From: Phycisphaerales bacterium
GTDB taxonomy: Bacteria > Planctomycetota > Phycisphaerae > Phycisphaerales > UBA1924
DNA length: 64,000 nt
Assembly (NCBI GenBank): GCA_020850415.1
Contig: JADZER010000037.1
Location: 1-64,000, forward strand
Reading direction: 5' to 3'
Shown: positions 1-8,594 of the stretch, piece by piece
How positions within the stretch are numbered: the first letter of the stretch is position 1
How the letters are laid out: each line of letters begins with the position of its first letter
Program-made: the position numbers and the translations under genes
Notes under the pieces: generated by a model
Databases searched by the model: none
What the model saw: only the letters and a program-made list of their open reading frames with translations
Told to the model about the DNA's origin: nothing

Positions 1-425
<425 letters not shown>

Positions 426-545
426 TGTCAACCGGCTGCCGAGGCAGGCCACGAGGCCTCCCCAGGCGCCACGCGAAGACGCAGCCCGTCTCTCGCTACT
501 GCCATTGCCCCCCACCCACAGCCCGCGGAAGCGGGTTGTGAGGCT

Positions 546-652
546 TTCGGTGGTCATTGGATAGGGGTCACACCTGTTCCCATCCCGAACACAGAAGTTA
601 AGCCCTGTCCGCCGATGATACTGCTCTGCGGGAAAGTAGGTTGCCGCCGTAC
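546..652 (+). rRNA. rrf: 5S ribosomal RNA
   Basis: A 5S-like sequence with the conserved core CCATCCCGAACACAGAAGTTAAG (about 580-602). The terminal helix pairs CGGTGG (548-553) with CCGCCG (645-650). It follows the 23S gene by about 120 bases and is followed at once by an intrinsic terminator, so it is the last gene of the rRNA operon. Ends are accurate to a few bases. Confidence 0.93.
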
Positions 653-655
653 TTC

Positions 656-698
656 GGGCCCGATTGGCTAATCGCCAGTCGGGCCCGCTTTCTTTTTT
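656..698 (+). terminator. rRNA operon terminator
   Basis: A 13-bp stem (656-668 with 674-686, one G-T pair), a 5-base loop, then GCTTTCTTTTTT. This is a textbook rho-independent terminator directly after the 5S gene. Confidence 0.93.
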
Positions 699-892
699 CC
701 ACTACCCCCGCTGCCCTCCCCCCGCCCAACGCTCGGGGTCGACGAGGTACCCCAGCCTCGCCACGCTGACCTGGGACAGCGCCCCGCCGCTCCAGGCGTG
801 GCGCCGGGCACGAGCGAGCTGATGATCGAGGGGTCGATCGCGCGGGGGTCTTGCCGGAGGCTCATCGGGGCGACATCAGCCCGACTCCCGGG

Positions 893-1846
893 CTACCACG
901 ATCGCCGCACCGCCGACCACCAGGCCTCCATCGCGGCGGGGTCGAGCGTGAGCACGCCGTCGGGCGGCCCAACTGCGGGTACGAGTTCTGACAGCCGATC
1001 GACGACCGCGGCACGATCATCCCCCATGGTCCTGGGAACCAGGTGCCAGAGCGTCAGCCCGTCCCGGGCCCGCGCCTGCTCCAGCACGAGATCCAGCGCG
1101 CCGGGGGCGGAGTCCCACCCCGCGAGAGCCGCGGCGAACCCCTCCCCTGCGTCCTCAAACCGCGGCAGCCCCGGCGCTCCATCGGCCCGAACCTCGCACA
1201 CCGCCCCCGCCGGCACGCGGCTCACCAGCCCCGATCCGTCCTTGGCCTCGAGCTCCACCCATCCGCCGGTGACGCGCAGGAGTCCGCTGCCATCCTCCGC
1301 CACCTCCAGCTCGTACGCGCACCCCATGTCCACCGCCGTCGCTCCCGGCGTCTCGACGAAGAACAGGCGCGGCGGGGCGTAGATGAACGCCTCCAGCGAC
1401 CCCTGCGCCAGCTCAAGGCGGTGCTCGTCGTTCTCCGCCGCCACGAGCCGCACCCGAGATCCGGGCCCGACCGTGACCCGTCCCACGCTGGTCGCCGCGA
1501 ACTCCTGGGTGCCCGACCCGGTCTCGACCCACACCCCGACGCGCCAAGCCCCGCCGCCCGCCCGTTCCCAGGCCGACCCGCCGGGGCGGATCAGGAGCGC
1601 CCACGCGCCGAAGACCATTGCCAGCCCCGCAGCGCTCAGGACCGCCGGCCGGCTCCAGGCCTTCCGGCGCACCGCCCGCTCCGCGCCGGCGGTGGTGCGG
1701 CCCGCGCTATCCCGTTCCAGTCGCGCGACCAGATCGTCGACATCGGCCTTCCATCGGGCCCCTCGGAGCGCATCTTCCGCACCGCGCTCCATCGCATCCG
1801 GCTCTCCCACGCCGTCCACCAGCCAGTCATTCTCGTGCCCGTTCAT
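893..1846 (-). CDS. FecR-like / anti-sigma membrane protein
   Basis: 317 aa. It has a cytoplasmic N-terminal segment of about 65 residues rich in charged residues, one membrane segment at about 67-86, and an extracytoplasmic part whose residues ~100-215 look like a FecR domain (GSRVRLVAAE, FFVETPGATAVDMG). FecR-type proteins sense or transmit a surface signal to an ECF sigma factor. Its start codon overlaps the stop of the upstream ECF sigma gene by four bases (ATGA), so the two are almost certainly co-transcribed and translationally coupled; the pairing supports an anti-sigma role. No zinc-binding anti-sigma HxxxCxxC motif is visible. Ligand and regulon are unknown. Confidence 0.82.
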   Translation of the reverse strand: MNGHENDWLVDGVGEPDAMERGAEDALRGARWKADVDDLVARLERDSAGRTTAGAERAVRRKAWSRPAVLSAAGLAMVFGAWALLIRPGGSAWERAGGGAWRVGVWVETGSGTQEFAATSVGRVTVGPGSRVRLVAAENDEHRLELAQGSLEAFIYAPPRLFFVETPGATAVDMGCAYELEVAEDGSGLLRVTGGWVELEAKDGSGLVSRVPAGAVCEVRADGAPGLPRFEDAGEGFAAALAGWDSAPGALDLVLEQARARDGLTLWHLVPRTMGDDRAAVVDRLSELVPAVGPPDGVLTLDPAAMEAWWSAVRRSW

Positions 1847-2433
1847 CGCGATTCCTCCGCCATGGTCTCCCGCAAGAGCCCCATCCCGCGGTGCAGGTGC
1901 ACGCGCACCGAGCCCTCGGTCATGCCCAGCCTCGCCGCGATCTGGCGCCCGGTCATCCCCGCGACCAGTCGCATGAGCAGCGCCTCCCGGTAGACCTCGG
2001 GCAGTGCCCGGATCTTGGCGAGCACGGCGTCGGCGCGTGCGTGCTCACCGGGGTGGAGGGGGTCGCCGTTGCTGAACTGCGCCCGTTCGCGGGCCAGGCG
2101 CCTGGCGCGTTCGCGTGCCCAGTCGATCGCTCTCCGCCTCGCGATGGCCATGAGCCACGCGCCGAGCGCGTCGGGGTCCCGGAGTTCGCCGAGCCTGCGC
2201 CAAGCGGCGACGAAGACCTCCTGGGTCAGATCGTCGGCGTCGGCACGGGGCACCCGGGCCAGCAGGACGGCGTGAACGGTCGGGCCGTGCTCGCGGTAGA
2301 GGTCGGCGAACGCGAGGGTGTCGCCGCCGACCGCCCGCGCGACCAGCCCGTGCCCGGGCGCGGGATCGCCCGGCGCGGGGGCTTCTCGATCCGCGCCGGG
2401 CGATCCGAAATGCTGCTGGGGTGCGGCCCGCAT
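1843..2433 (-). CDS. ECF-type RNA polymerase sigma factor
   Basis: 196 aa sigma-70 family protein of the ECF class. Region 2 spans about 44-108 (DADDLTQEVFVAAWRRL) and region 4 about 137-185 (MTGRQIAARLGMTEGSVRVH, a helix-turn-helix for the -35 element). It has an acidic/proline-rich N-terminal extension of about 30 residues. The next gene in the operon is a FecR-like membrane protein, its probable regulator. The ATG at 2433 has no Shine-Dalgarno, and a TAAGGT hexamer ends exactly six bases upstream, suggesting a leaderless transcript. Confidence 0.9.
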   Translation of the reverse strand: MRAAPQQHFGSPGADREAPAPGDPAPGHGLVARAVGGDTLAFADLYREHGPTVHAVLLARVPRADADDLTQEVFVAAWRRLGELRDPDALGAWLMAIARRRAIDWARERARRLARERAQFSNGDPLHPGEHARADAVLAKIRALPEVYREALLMRLVAGMTGRQIAARLGMTEGSVRVHLHRGMGLLRETMAEESR

Positions 2434-2439
2434 CGGGGT

Positions 2440-2445
2440 ACCTTA
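2440..2445 (-). promoter_or_regulatory. Candidate -10 (TAAGGT), leaderless sigma gene
   Basis: TAAGGT on the minus strand ends six bases before the ATG at 2433. The same spacing recurs at eight other genes in the window. No clear -35 is seen. Confidence 0.45.
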
Positions 2446-2453
2446 CCGGGCGG

Positions 2454-3176
2454 TCAGCCGCCCCGGGCCAGGTCGTCGAGCGACTCGTCCCACGAATCGG
2501 CGTGGCGATCCAGGTTGGTCTTCAGGAACGAGCCCTCGGCGGCGCCACGGATCGCCTCGCGCATGTGCAGCTCATAGAGGTCTCGCTTGCTCTGGCGCAT
2601 CGCCGGGTGCGCGACGGTCGCGGCGGCGAAGTGGATCGCGGCCCGGCCCTCGCGATCGCCCTCGGCGTATCCGAGCGCCCGCTCCAGCCAGCCCAGCCCG
2701 GCGACGCCCTCGGCGTGCCCGGCCTTCCATCCGAGATCGGTCCCCATCTGGCCCGACGCCCCGGCGAAGAACCCCGCGTCGAACCACGCGAGCGCCTTGC
2801 GGGCCGGCGGGGCGTCCTCGGCTTCCGCCTCGGCCGCCCGGGCCAGCAGCTGGGCGAGGAACGCGTTGCTCTGGGCGTCGTTGTCGCCGAGGTTGACCAC
2901 GACGCGCCGGACGGTCTCCATGTGGCTGAGGACATCCTCCGAATCCGCCAGGGCCGCGAGCCCGTCGCGCATCGCCTCTCGGGCGGTGTAGCCCCGGACC
3001 GTGGCGAACGCGCCCTCGGAGGCGTCGGCGATCTTGACCCCGGCGTGCTCGCACTCAACCGGGACGCAGACCGCCGGCGGGCCAAGCGTCGCTTCTCCAC
3101 CGGCGTCGGTCGCCCCCGCTCCCAGCCCGATCGCCGCCGCACATACGCCGCCCAACAGGTTCCGCCGGATGTTCAT
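2454..3176 (-). CDS. Secreted protein of unknown function
   Basis: 240 aa; family not recognised. The start at 3176 is chosen because GAAAGGA lies 8-14 bases upstream and the product then opens with a normal signal peptide (MNIRRNLLGGVCAAAIGLGAG) with likely cleavage near residue 26. The mature part is alpha-helical, rich in Ala, Glu and Arg, with no enzyme motif. Two cysteines sit close together in CVPVEC (about residues 36-41). It is in the same direction as the ECF sigma gene and only 20 bases upstream of it, so it may be the first gene of that unit, although the sigma gene seems to have its own promoter. Confidence 0.7.
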   Translation of the reverse strand: MNIRRNLLGGVCAAAIGLGAGATDAGGEATLGPPAVCVPVECEHAGVKIADASEGAFATVRGYTAREAMRDGLAALADSEDVLSHMETVRRVVVNLGDNDAQSNAFLAQLLARAAEAEAEDAPPARKALAWFDAGFFAGASGQMGTDLGWKAGHAEGVAGLGWLERALGYAEGDREGRAAIHFAAATVAHPAMRQSKRDLYELHMREAIRGAAEGSFLKTNLDRHADSWDESLDDLARGG

Positions 3177-3393
3177 TGTTGTTTCCTTTCGTGAATGGAC
3201 CTCGGCCTGGGCCTGGCGCCCACGACCACGGGAGGAAGACGGCGCGCGTGCCCTTCCTGTTAGCATGGGTGTCGGGGTTTGCCCCCCCGCCGCCAATCAG
3301 ATTCCGGACGAACCAGGCGGCTGATGGGGCGGCCGGGTACCATTGCACGGACGGGCCCGATCTGTCCCCCGGCCCGACCGGAAGGAGCCCCCG

Positions 3394-4101
3394 ATGACCG
3401 TCACCAGCCAGGTCCACATCTACGACGAGGGCGCCGAGGACCTCCTCGGCTCCGAGCAGTTCGCCGACCGGGTGTCGCTGCTGCCGGGAGAGCGGACCAA
3501 TCTCGAGTCCGGCCGGCGCATCCGCATCATGTGGGGGCAGGACATGCTCCTGGACGCCCTCGACGGCAAGTACCGGGCCGTCGTCTGCGGCGTGAACGAC
3601 GACGACAACTCCCACGGCCTGATCGCCCAGCTCGTCAACCGCATCACCACCAGCCAGTGGAGCGTCCAGAGCGTCACCAGCTACGCGAGGATGTTCCACG
3701 AGTCGGTCTCGGTGCACGCGGCGTACGACCGGGAGCCCTATGTCCTCAAGTACGACCTCGACAGCGTGCTCGTGCTCGCGCTGCTCCGCCCCAAGGGCAA
3801 GCCGCACTTCACCCTCGACGATCTCTCACGGGGGTTCCGCACCATCTGGAAGATGATCCAGGGGCGCGGCGAGCGCCGCCCGGTCGCGAGCGTGTCGTTC
3901 CTCGGCGCCCGGTCCAACAAGCTCGTCGGGCCCGACGGGCAGGAGCCGAGCTTCGAGAGCGTGCTGCGGACGATGTACGACTCGGGCTACCGGGGCGATG
4001 TCTACCCATCGCCCTGCATGTGGCAGTTCGCCAATGTCGGCGTGTTCCCCAGCTACCCGTTCCCGCAGGGGATCGACCGCATGCGGGCGGGCAGCTCTTG
4101 A
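3394..4101 (+). CDS. Conserved-looking protein of unknown function
   Basis: 235 aa, soluble, no signal peptide or membrane segment. The ATG at 3394 is preceded by GGAAGGAG at good spacing, and a TACCAT hexamer at 3338-3343 could be the -10 of a transcript with a leader of about 44 bases. The sequence has the compositional look of a real globular enzyme or binding protein (YRAVVCGVNDDDNSHGLIAQ, EPYVLKYDLDSVLVLALLRP), but I do not recognise the family. The TTG start of the next gene overlaps its stop codon (TTGA), so the two are likely translated together with the DinB gene that follows. Confidence 0.72.
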   Translation: MTVTSQVHIYDEGAEDLLGSEQFADRVSLLPGERTNLESGRRIRIMWGQDMLLDALDGKYRAVVCGVNDDDNSHGLIAQLVNRITTSQWSVQSVTSYARMFHESVSVHAAYDREPYVLKYDLDSVLVLALLRPKGKPHFTLDDLSRGFRTIWKMIQGRGERRPVASVSFLGARSNKLVGPDGQEPSFESVLRTMYDSGYRGDVYPSPCMWQFANVGVFPSYPFPQGIDRMRAGSS

Positions 4102-4568
4102 CCCAGGCCGCCCGGAGCAAGACCTTCGACGCCGAGGTCGTCCGCGATCACAAGACCGGCGGCTGCGGCATCGCGCTGCCGTTCGACCCCAAGGCGGTCT
4201 TCGGCAAGACCCGCGTGCCGGTCGTGGCGACGCTGCGCGGCTACTCGTACCGCACGACCACCTTCCTGATGGGCGGGGCCTGCTTCATCCCGCTGGCCAA
4301 GAAGCACCGTGACGGCGCGGGGGTGGAGGCTGGCGAGCGCGTCCGTGTGCGCCTGCAGGTGGACGACATGCCGCGGGAGGTCGAGGCGCCGGCGGACCTG
4401 CTCGCGGCGCTGCGCCAGGTCAAGGGCGCCCTGGCGGCGTGGGAAGCCCTGAGCTACACCCACAAGCGCGAGCATGTGCAGGCGATCGAGGGGGCCAAGA
4501 AGCCCGAGACCCGGGCACGCCGGATCTTCCGAGCGGTCGAGATGGTCACGAGTACGCTTGAGACATGA
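4098..4568 (+). CDS. DUF1905 / YdeI (OmdA-like) family protein
   Basis: 156 aa from a TTG start that overlaps the preceding stop. Residues ~1-95 resemble DUF1905 (GGCGIALPFDPKAVFGKTRV), and the C-terminus carries the helical YdeI/OmdA signature WEALSYTHKREHVQAIEGAK followed by KPETRARRI. The family is widespread; some members have been linked to bacteriocin resistance, but no biochemical role can be read here. The start is inferred: it is the only start consistent with the homologous region and the tight coupling. It overlaps the DinB-family gene by ATGA. Confidence 0.78.
   Translation: MTQAARSKTFDAEVVRDHKTGGCGIALPFDPKAVFGKTRVPVVATLRGYSYRTTTFLMGGACFIPLAKKHRDGAGVEAGERVRVRLQVDDMPREVEAPADLLAALRQVKGALAAWEALSYTHKREHVQAIEGAKKPETRARRIFRAVEMVTSTLET
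4553..4558 (+). promoter_or_regulatory. Candidate -10 (TACGCT), leaderless
   Basis: The hexamer lies inside the end of the DUF1905 gene, six bases before the DinB-like ATG at 4565. Confidence 0.4.
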
Positions 4569-5083
4569 ACACCCAGCCCATCATCGAGCGCATGGACCGG
4601 TTCAGCTCCGTGCTGCCGGCGCTGGTCAGCGGCCTCTCGCGCGACGAGGCGCTCTGGCGGCCCGACGAGAAGACATGGTCGATCCTGGAGGTCGTCTGCC
4701 ACCTCGCCGACGAGGAGGCCGGCGACTTCCGCCCGCGCCTGCAGCGCACGCTCGCGGAGCCGCAGGTCCAGTGGGAGGGGATCGACCCCGAGGGCTGGGC
4801 GGTCGCCCGGCGGTACCGCGAGGCGGACCTGGAAGAGGTGGCGGCACGGTTCGTCGCCGAGCGCCAGCGGTCGGTGGTGTGGCTGATGGGCCTGGGCAGG
4901 GTCGACTGGGGCCGCGCCTACCAGCACCCCAAGCTCGGCCCCATCCGCGCCGGAGACCTCCTGGGCGCGTGGTCGGCCCACGATGCGCTGCACCTGCGCC
5001 AGATCGCCAAGCGGCTGTTCGAGCTGGCCGGGCGGGATGCGCCGGGGTTTGAGACGCGGTACGCGGGGGAGTGGGGGGCGTGA
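4565..5083 (+). CDS. DinB-like four-helix protein
   Basis: 172 aa, all-helical DinB/YfiT-like fold. Histidines that could form the usual metal triad are in VVCHLADEE (about 48) and SAHDALHLRQ (about 137 and 141). Members include mycothiol- or bacillithiol-dependent transferases, though most are uncharacterised. The start overlaps the previous stop by four bases. It also has a TACGCT hexamer ending exactly six bases before the ATG, so it may have an internal leaderless promoter in addition to operon transcription. Confidence 0.85.
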   Translation: MNTQPIIERMDRFSSVLPALVSGLSRDEALWRPDEKTWSILEVVCHLADEEAGDFRPRLQRTLAEPQVQWEGIDPEGWAVARRYREADLEEVAARFVAERQRSVVWLMGLGRVDWGRAYQHPKLGPIRAGDLLGAWSAHDALHLRQIAKRLFELAGRDAPGFETRYAGEWGA

Positions 5084-5109
5084 GACTTCCGCGCGGGGCC
5101 GCGGCCGGA

Positions 5110-5176
5110 TTGTGGTGCAGGCTTCCAGCCTGCACGCCGTAAGAACCTCTGTGCGGGCTGGAAGCCTGCACCACAA
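5110..5176. repeat. Palindromic repeat, 26-bp arms
   Basis: Arms at 5110-5135 and 5151-5176 are inverted copies with a single mismatch, around a 15-base loop. The arm core GTGCAGGCTTCCAGCCTGCAC is itself palindromic. This REP-like architecture lies between two same-strand genes and could also act as a transcription barrier or RNA stabiliser after the DinB-like gene. Confidence 0.85.
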
Positions 5177-5350
5177 GTGTGGGGCGTCGGGCGGCGTTTC
5201 GTACTTCTATCTCTGTGGGGCGTCCTTGACCGGCGGCGTGGCCGGCGCCCTGCTGGAACGACGCCTTGTAGGCGTGTCCCGTCGGTGCACCTGGAGACGG
5301 ACAGCCGACCGTTCCATGTCGGTGCCGTGCTTCGGTCCGCGGGCGCGCGG

Positions 5351-5356
5351 TACACT
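5351..5356 (+). promoter_or_regulatory. Candidate -10 (TACACT), leaderless
   Basis: The hexamer is followed by six bases and then the ATG at 5363. No Shine-Dalgarno is present. Confidence 0.5.
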
Positions 5357-5362
5357 GCGCGC

Positions 5363-6202
5363 ATGCCCTCGCGCACCCTTTGGCTCTGGCTGTTCGTCGG
5401 TTCGCTGGGGGTGACCGCGCTGCTGGGGATGTTCGCCCTGCTGCTGCCGCGGGTGGCGTTCGAGGAGGAGCTGCTGGGCACGAGCGCCCTGCTGACGGCG
5501 TACAGCCTCGCGGGGCTGATGGCGTCGGTGGCGATCGCGCGGTCGAGGTTTCTGGCGCTGGCGTGGGCGGGAGCGGGGCTGCTGGCGGTGAGCCTGGCGG
5601 TTTGGCTGCTGCTGGTCTGGGGGCACGGCGGGATGGGATGGGAGGCCGAGGAGCTTGTGGCGAAGTCGGGCGGCGCTTTCACGGTGCTGGGTGTGCTGCC
5701 GCTGCACGCGTCGCTGCTGCTCCTGGCGAGGTTCGAGGGGTCGGTCGGCAAGGGGGTCCGCTGGCTGACGATCGCGGCCGCGTGCGGGGCCGGGCTGCTG
5801 CTGATCACGCTGATGTGGGAGATGTGGGATTGGCTGCACTACACGATGCAGGAGTGGGTTGCCCGGTTCTGCGGAGCGCTCGCGCTGCCGGCGGCGCTGG
5901 GGACCATCGCGGTACCGATCATCGCCCGCATCGAGTTCGTCTCCCGTCGCGAGAGCCCGGACCACTCCCTCGGACGATTCGTGCCGGTCCGCTTCCGCTG
6001 CCCGCGTTGCCAGCAGGAGAGCGACCAGGCGGCCAACCGCCGGTTCCTCTGCCCCGGCTGCGGGCTCGAGGCGAGGGTCACGGTCGCGGAGCCCCGCTGC
6101 GTGTGCGGCTATCTGCTCCACGGGCTGCCCGAGCCGGTGTGCCCGGAGTGCGGACGGGCGGTGGAGGAGAAGAACTGGTGGCGCCCGAAGGCCGAGGGCT
6201 GA
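5363..6202 (+). CDS. Polytopic membrane protein with zinc-ribbon tail
   Basis: 279 aa. About six hydrophobic helices fill residues 5-185 (for example TLWLWLFVGSLGVTALLGMF). They are followed by a cytoplasmic C-terminus with two zinc-ribbon modules: CPRCQ...CPGCG at about 211-235 and CVCGYLLHGL...CPECGR at about 247-270. The second module has the form shared by two other proteins here (14453 and 22342). The function is unknown; the ribbons may bind nucleic acid or protein partners. The ATG at 5363 is chosen because longer in-frame versions run through the repeat at 5110-5176 and because of the TACACT hexamer. Confidence 0.82.
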   Translation: MPSRTLWLWLFVGSLGVTALLGMFALLLPRVAFEEELLGTSALLTAYSLAGLMASVAIARSRFLALAWAGAGLLAVSLAVWLLLVWGHGGMGWEAEELVAKSGGAFTVLGVLPLHASLLLLARFEGSVGKGVRWLTIAAACGAGLLLITLMWEMWDWLHYTMQEWVARFCGALALPAALGTIAVPIIARIEFVSRRESPDHSLGRFVPVRFRCPRCQQESDQAANRRFLCPGCGLEARVTVAEPRCVCGYLLHGLPEPVCPECGRAVEEKNWWRPKAEG

Positions 6203-6319
6203 TGGTGCGTGATCGGGGACCGCGCCGCTGCCCGATCGCTGGGCCATCGCTCCACGATGTTCCGCTCTGACCCCGGCACCCGTCGCGCGTCTGTGCAGCG
6301 GGCCCACCGCTCGCACCCC

Positions 6320-7240
6320 CTACACCAGCCGCGCCGCGCGCACCTCCATCGCCGGCATTGCCTCCCGCACCGCGTGGGCGAGCGAGACCGCCCGGTCGTA
6401 GCTCGCGACCGCGAACATCGCGCTCCCGCTGCCGGTGATGTGGACCGGGCGGCCGAGGATCTCCGCCGCGGCGGCGCGGAGCCGGCCGAGCTCCGGGCGC
6501 ACCGCGCAGGCCGGGGCGGCGAGGTCGTTGAAGAGGCGCGCGTCGTCGGCGCCCGCGCCGTCGGCCAGCTCGCGGACGAGCCCCGCCCGCAGCGGGCCCA
6601 GCCGGCCGTGGTCGACCAGGTCGTCGAAGGCGTGGTAGACCTGGGCGGTGGGGCAGCCGAACCGGGGCATCATGAGGACCAGCGTCCCCGACGCCCGCGC
6701 GGTGCGCTCGATCGTCTCGCCGAACCCGCTGACGATCGCCGGCAGCGCCGGGGTCTGGTGGTCGAGGAAGAACGGCACATCGCTCCCGAGCGTCGCGCCG
6801 AGTTGGCGGAGCGTGTCGAGGCCGAGGCGGAGGTCCCACGCGCGGTCCACGCCGAGCAGGGCCGCGCCCGCGTCGGCCGACCCGCCGCCGAGCCCGGCCC
6901 CGGTGGGGATGCGCTTGATGAGCACGATCCGGGTCGGCAGGCGTCTGCCCACATGCGTCTCGACGGCGCGGAGGGCCCGCCACGCGAGGTCCCGCTCGAC
7001 GGGCCAGTCGATCAGCGCCTGGCGGGGGGCGTCGGGCGCCCAGCGGGCGCTCCAGGTCGAGGCGGCGTGCCCCAGCGGGCGGGTGATCGGCTCGATAAGC
7101 ACCTCGTCGGCGAGGTCGATCGCGTGCATCCAGGTGCAGATGCGGTGCCACCCCGCGCGGCGCGAGCCCTGGGGCTCCGGCGAGGCCAGCGCCAGAGCCA
7201 GATTGACCTTGGCATGGGCGAACAGACGGATCAGCGCCAT
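6320..7240 (-). CDS. ispE: 4-diphosphocytidyl-2-C-methyl-D-erythritol kinase
   Basis: 306 aa GHMP kinase. It phosphorylates CDP-ME at the 2-OH in the MEP isoprenoid pathway. The N-terminal HAKVNLALA holds the family lysine, and the glycine-rich ATP loop is PTGAGLGGGSADAGAAL at about residues 106-122. SDVPFF and the C-terminal GSGSAMFA motif are also present. The length is normal. The ATG at 7240 begins exactly at the conserved N-terminus. The ispD gene is 55 kb away in the window (61884-62699). The gene is downstream of the thioredoxin gene, but a hairpin at 7325-7360 probably separates them; TATCCT at about 7290 could be its own -10. Confidence 0.93.
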   Translation of the reverse strand: MALIRLFAHAKVNLALALASPEPQGSRRAGWHRICTWMHAIDLADEVLIEPITRPLGHAASTWSARWAPDAPRQALIDWPVERDLAWRALRAVETHVGRRLPTRIVLIKRIPTGAGLGGGSADAGAALLGVDRAWDLRLGLDTLRQLGATLGSDVPFFLDHQTPALPAIVSGFGETIERTARASGTLVLMMPRFGCPTAQVYHAFDDLVDHGRLGPLRAGLVRELADGAGADDARLFNDLAAPACAVRPELGRLRAAAAEILGRPVHITGSGSAMFAVASYDRAVSLAHAVREAMPAMEVRAARLV

Positions 7241-7315
7241 GGGGTGTCCTGCGGGGATACAAAGCCCGGCGCCGTGCCGGACGCTCCACCACGCAGGATA
7301 GCCGATGGGGCACGC

Positions 7316-7360
7316 GCGAACGAAAGGGAGGGCGACGGGCCTGCGCCCGGCGCCCTCCCT
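7316..7360 (-). terminator. Hairpin after the thioredoxin gene
   Basis: On the minus strand AGGGAGGGCGCCGGGC pairs with GCCCGTCGCCCTCCCT, followed by TTCGTTCG. It lies between the thioredoxin stop and ispE. The T-run is weak, so termination may be partial. Confidence 0.55.
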
Positions 7361-7403
7361 CGCAGAGGGAGTCGGTTGTTGCGGCGCGTGCGGCCCGAGC
7401 CGG

Positions 7404-7736
7404 TCACCCGGCCAGCAGGCGGTCGAGCGTGCGCGCGAGATCGTCGCGGGAACGCAGGCCCACGACCCGCGCGACCTCCTCGCCGTCGCGGAGGAACACG
7501 ATCGTCGGGATCGACTGCACGCCGTAGGTCCCGGCGATGCCCCGCTCCTGGTCGACATCGACCTTCCCGACGGCCACGCGTCCCTGATACTCGGACGCGA
7601 GCGCGTCGATGGTGGGCGTCAGCGCCCGGCAGGGGGGGCACCAGGTCGCCCAGAAATCCACCATCGCGACCCCGTGGGAGGTCTCGTCGGCGAAGTTCTT
7701 GTCGGTGAGGTGGAGCGTTGTGGCGTTGGTGGTCAT
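7404..7736 (-). CDS. trxA: Thioredoxin
   Basis: 110 aa, single thioredoxin fold in the cytoplasm. The active site is WCPPC rather than the usual WCGPC; the rest is canonical (VDFWATW, KVDVDQE, SIPTIVFLRDG with the cis-proline). It reduces protein disulfides using thioredoxin reductase. The start at 7736 is supported by AGGAG six bases upstream; longer in-frame versions add a low-complexity arginine-rich leader. It lies 95 bases downstream of the AhpD-like gene on the same strand, which suggests a shared redox-stress role. Confidence 0.88.
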   Translation of the reverse strand: MTTNATTLHLTDKNFADETSHGVAMVDFWATWCPPCRALTPTIDALASEYQGRVAVGKVDVDQERGIAGTYGVQSIPTIVFLRDGEEVARVVGLRSRDDLARTLDRLLAG

Positions 7737-7831
7737 GGCGGACTCCTGGCGTGGTTGCTCCCGCGGCTGCGTGGCGCGGCTTCGAAAATCCCCGCGGCCA
7801 TCTCTCGGTGCCCGCGGGTCGGGGTTGGGTT

Positions 7832-8383
7832 TCACGCCCCCACGGGTTGGGGGACCCGGACGGCCGGGAAGTCGATCTCGGTCTGGGCGATGTGGTTGAT
7901 GTAGTTGCTCAGGGTGTTCAGGGCCACCGCCGCGATCAGTTCGAGGACCTCGGCGTCGGTAAAGCCGGCGCCACGGACGGCCCGGAACTGCTCGTCGGTG
8001 ATGTGCCCGCGCTGCTCGGTCACGGCCCTGGCGAACCTGACCGCGCCGGCGGCCCGGGGGTCGGAGGGCTCGCCGTCGAGGGCGGCGGCCAGTTCCGTCA
8101 CGGGCACGCCCGCCCCCTTCCCGATCGCGGTGTGGGCGCTGGCGCAGTAGCCGCAGCTGTTCACGCCGGCGATGGCCAGGGCGACCTGCTCACGCAGGCC
8201 CGCCGGGAGGGAACCCCCGGCCAGGGCCCCGGAGAGGCCCATGTAGCCCTCGAGCACGGCAGGGGCCTGGGCCATGGTGGTGATCAGGTTCGGCGTGCCG
8301 CCGAGTTTGGTATTGACGGCGGCGAGCAGGTCCTTGGCCTTGCCCTGGGCGTGGGCGGGGTTCAGCGGCTGGATTCGGGGCAT
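7832..8383 (-). CDS. Carboxymuconolactone decarboxylase / AhpD-like peroxidase-related protein
   Basis: 183 aa. The AhpD-type redox motif is CGYCASAH at about residues 77-84, with the helical core VALAIAGVN before it. Proteins of this type reduce peroxides or organic hydroperoxides through the CxxC pair with an acid/His relay. The ATG at 8383 has GGAGA upstream. It is divergent from a TetR regulator across 238 bases containing an AGACCGGTCT-centred operator, a common arrangement in which TetR represses an electrophile- or peroxide-response gene. Thioredoxin, encoded next, could be its reductant. Confidence 0.86.
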   Translation of the reverse strand: MPRIQPLNPAHAQGKAKDLLAAVNTKLGGTPNLITTMAQAPAVLEGYMGLSGALAGGSLPAGLREQVALAIAGVNSCGYCASAHTAIGKGAGVPVTELAAALDGEPSDPRAAGAVRFARAVTEQRGHITDEQFRAVRGAGFTDAEVLELIAAVALNTLSNYINHIAQTEIDFPAVRVPQPVGA

Positions 8384-8479
8384 GGTCTGTCTCCAGATGG
8401 CCCGGGCGGGTGGTTCCCTCCCGGGCGGGGCTTTCTCAGGCCCGGCCAGCGGACGCGGCTGGTGGCCTGGTGCTGGAGT

Positions 8480-8504
8480 AATAGACTAGACCGGTCTGTC
8501 TATT
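8480..8504. promoter_or_regulatory. Candidate TetR operator
   Basis: The core AGACCGGTCT is a perfect 10-bp palindrome, flanked by AATAGAC on one side and GTCTATT on the other, which are themselves inverted copies. It lies between the divergent AhpD-like and tetR genes, closer to the AhpD-like gene. TAGACC...GGTCTA-type boxes are known for TetR proteins such as NemR. Confidence 0.72.
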
Positions 8505-8588
8505 TCAGCCTGGGCCAGGTTCGCCTATTTTTCTTTGCAGGGATTGTCATGGGTCTTATAGGACCTATGCGTCGTATGGAACAGTCTG

Positions 8589-8594
8589 TATACT
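8589..8594 (+). promoter_or_regulatory. Candidate -10 (TATACT) for tetR
   Basis: TATACT lies 27 bases before the tetR ATG and directly downstream of CAGTCTG, so it sits in CAGT(6)ACTG, a possible second operator. Confidence 0.4.

Noticed and set aside
426-545. tRNA gene in the 23S-5S spacer
   Set aside because: No cloverleaf or TTCGA arm can be drawn. I also saw none in the other intergenic regions.
668-865. Small minus-strand gene between the 5S rRNA and the FecR-like gene
   Set aside because: It runs into the rRNA terminator, is low-complexity (Gly/Ser/Pro/Arg) and has no ribosome binding site.
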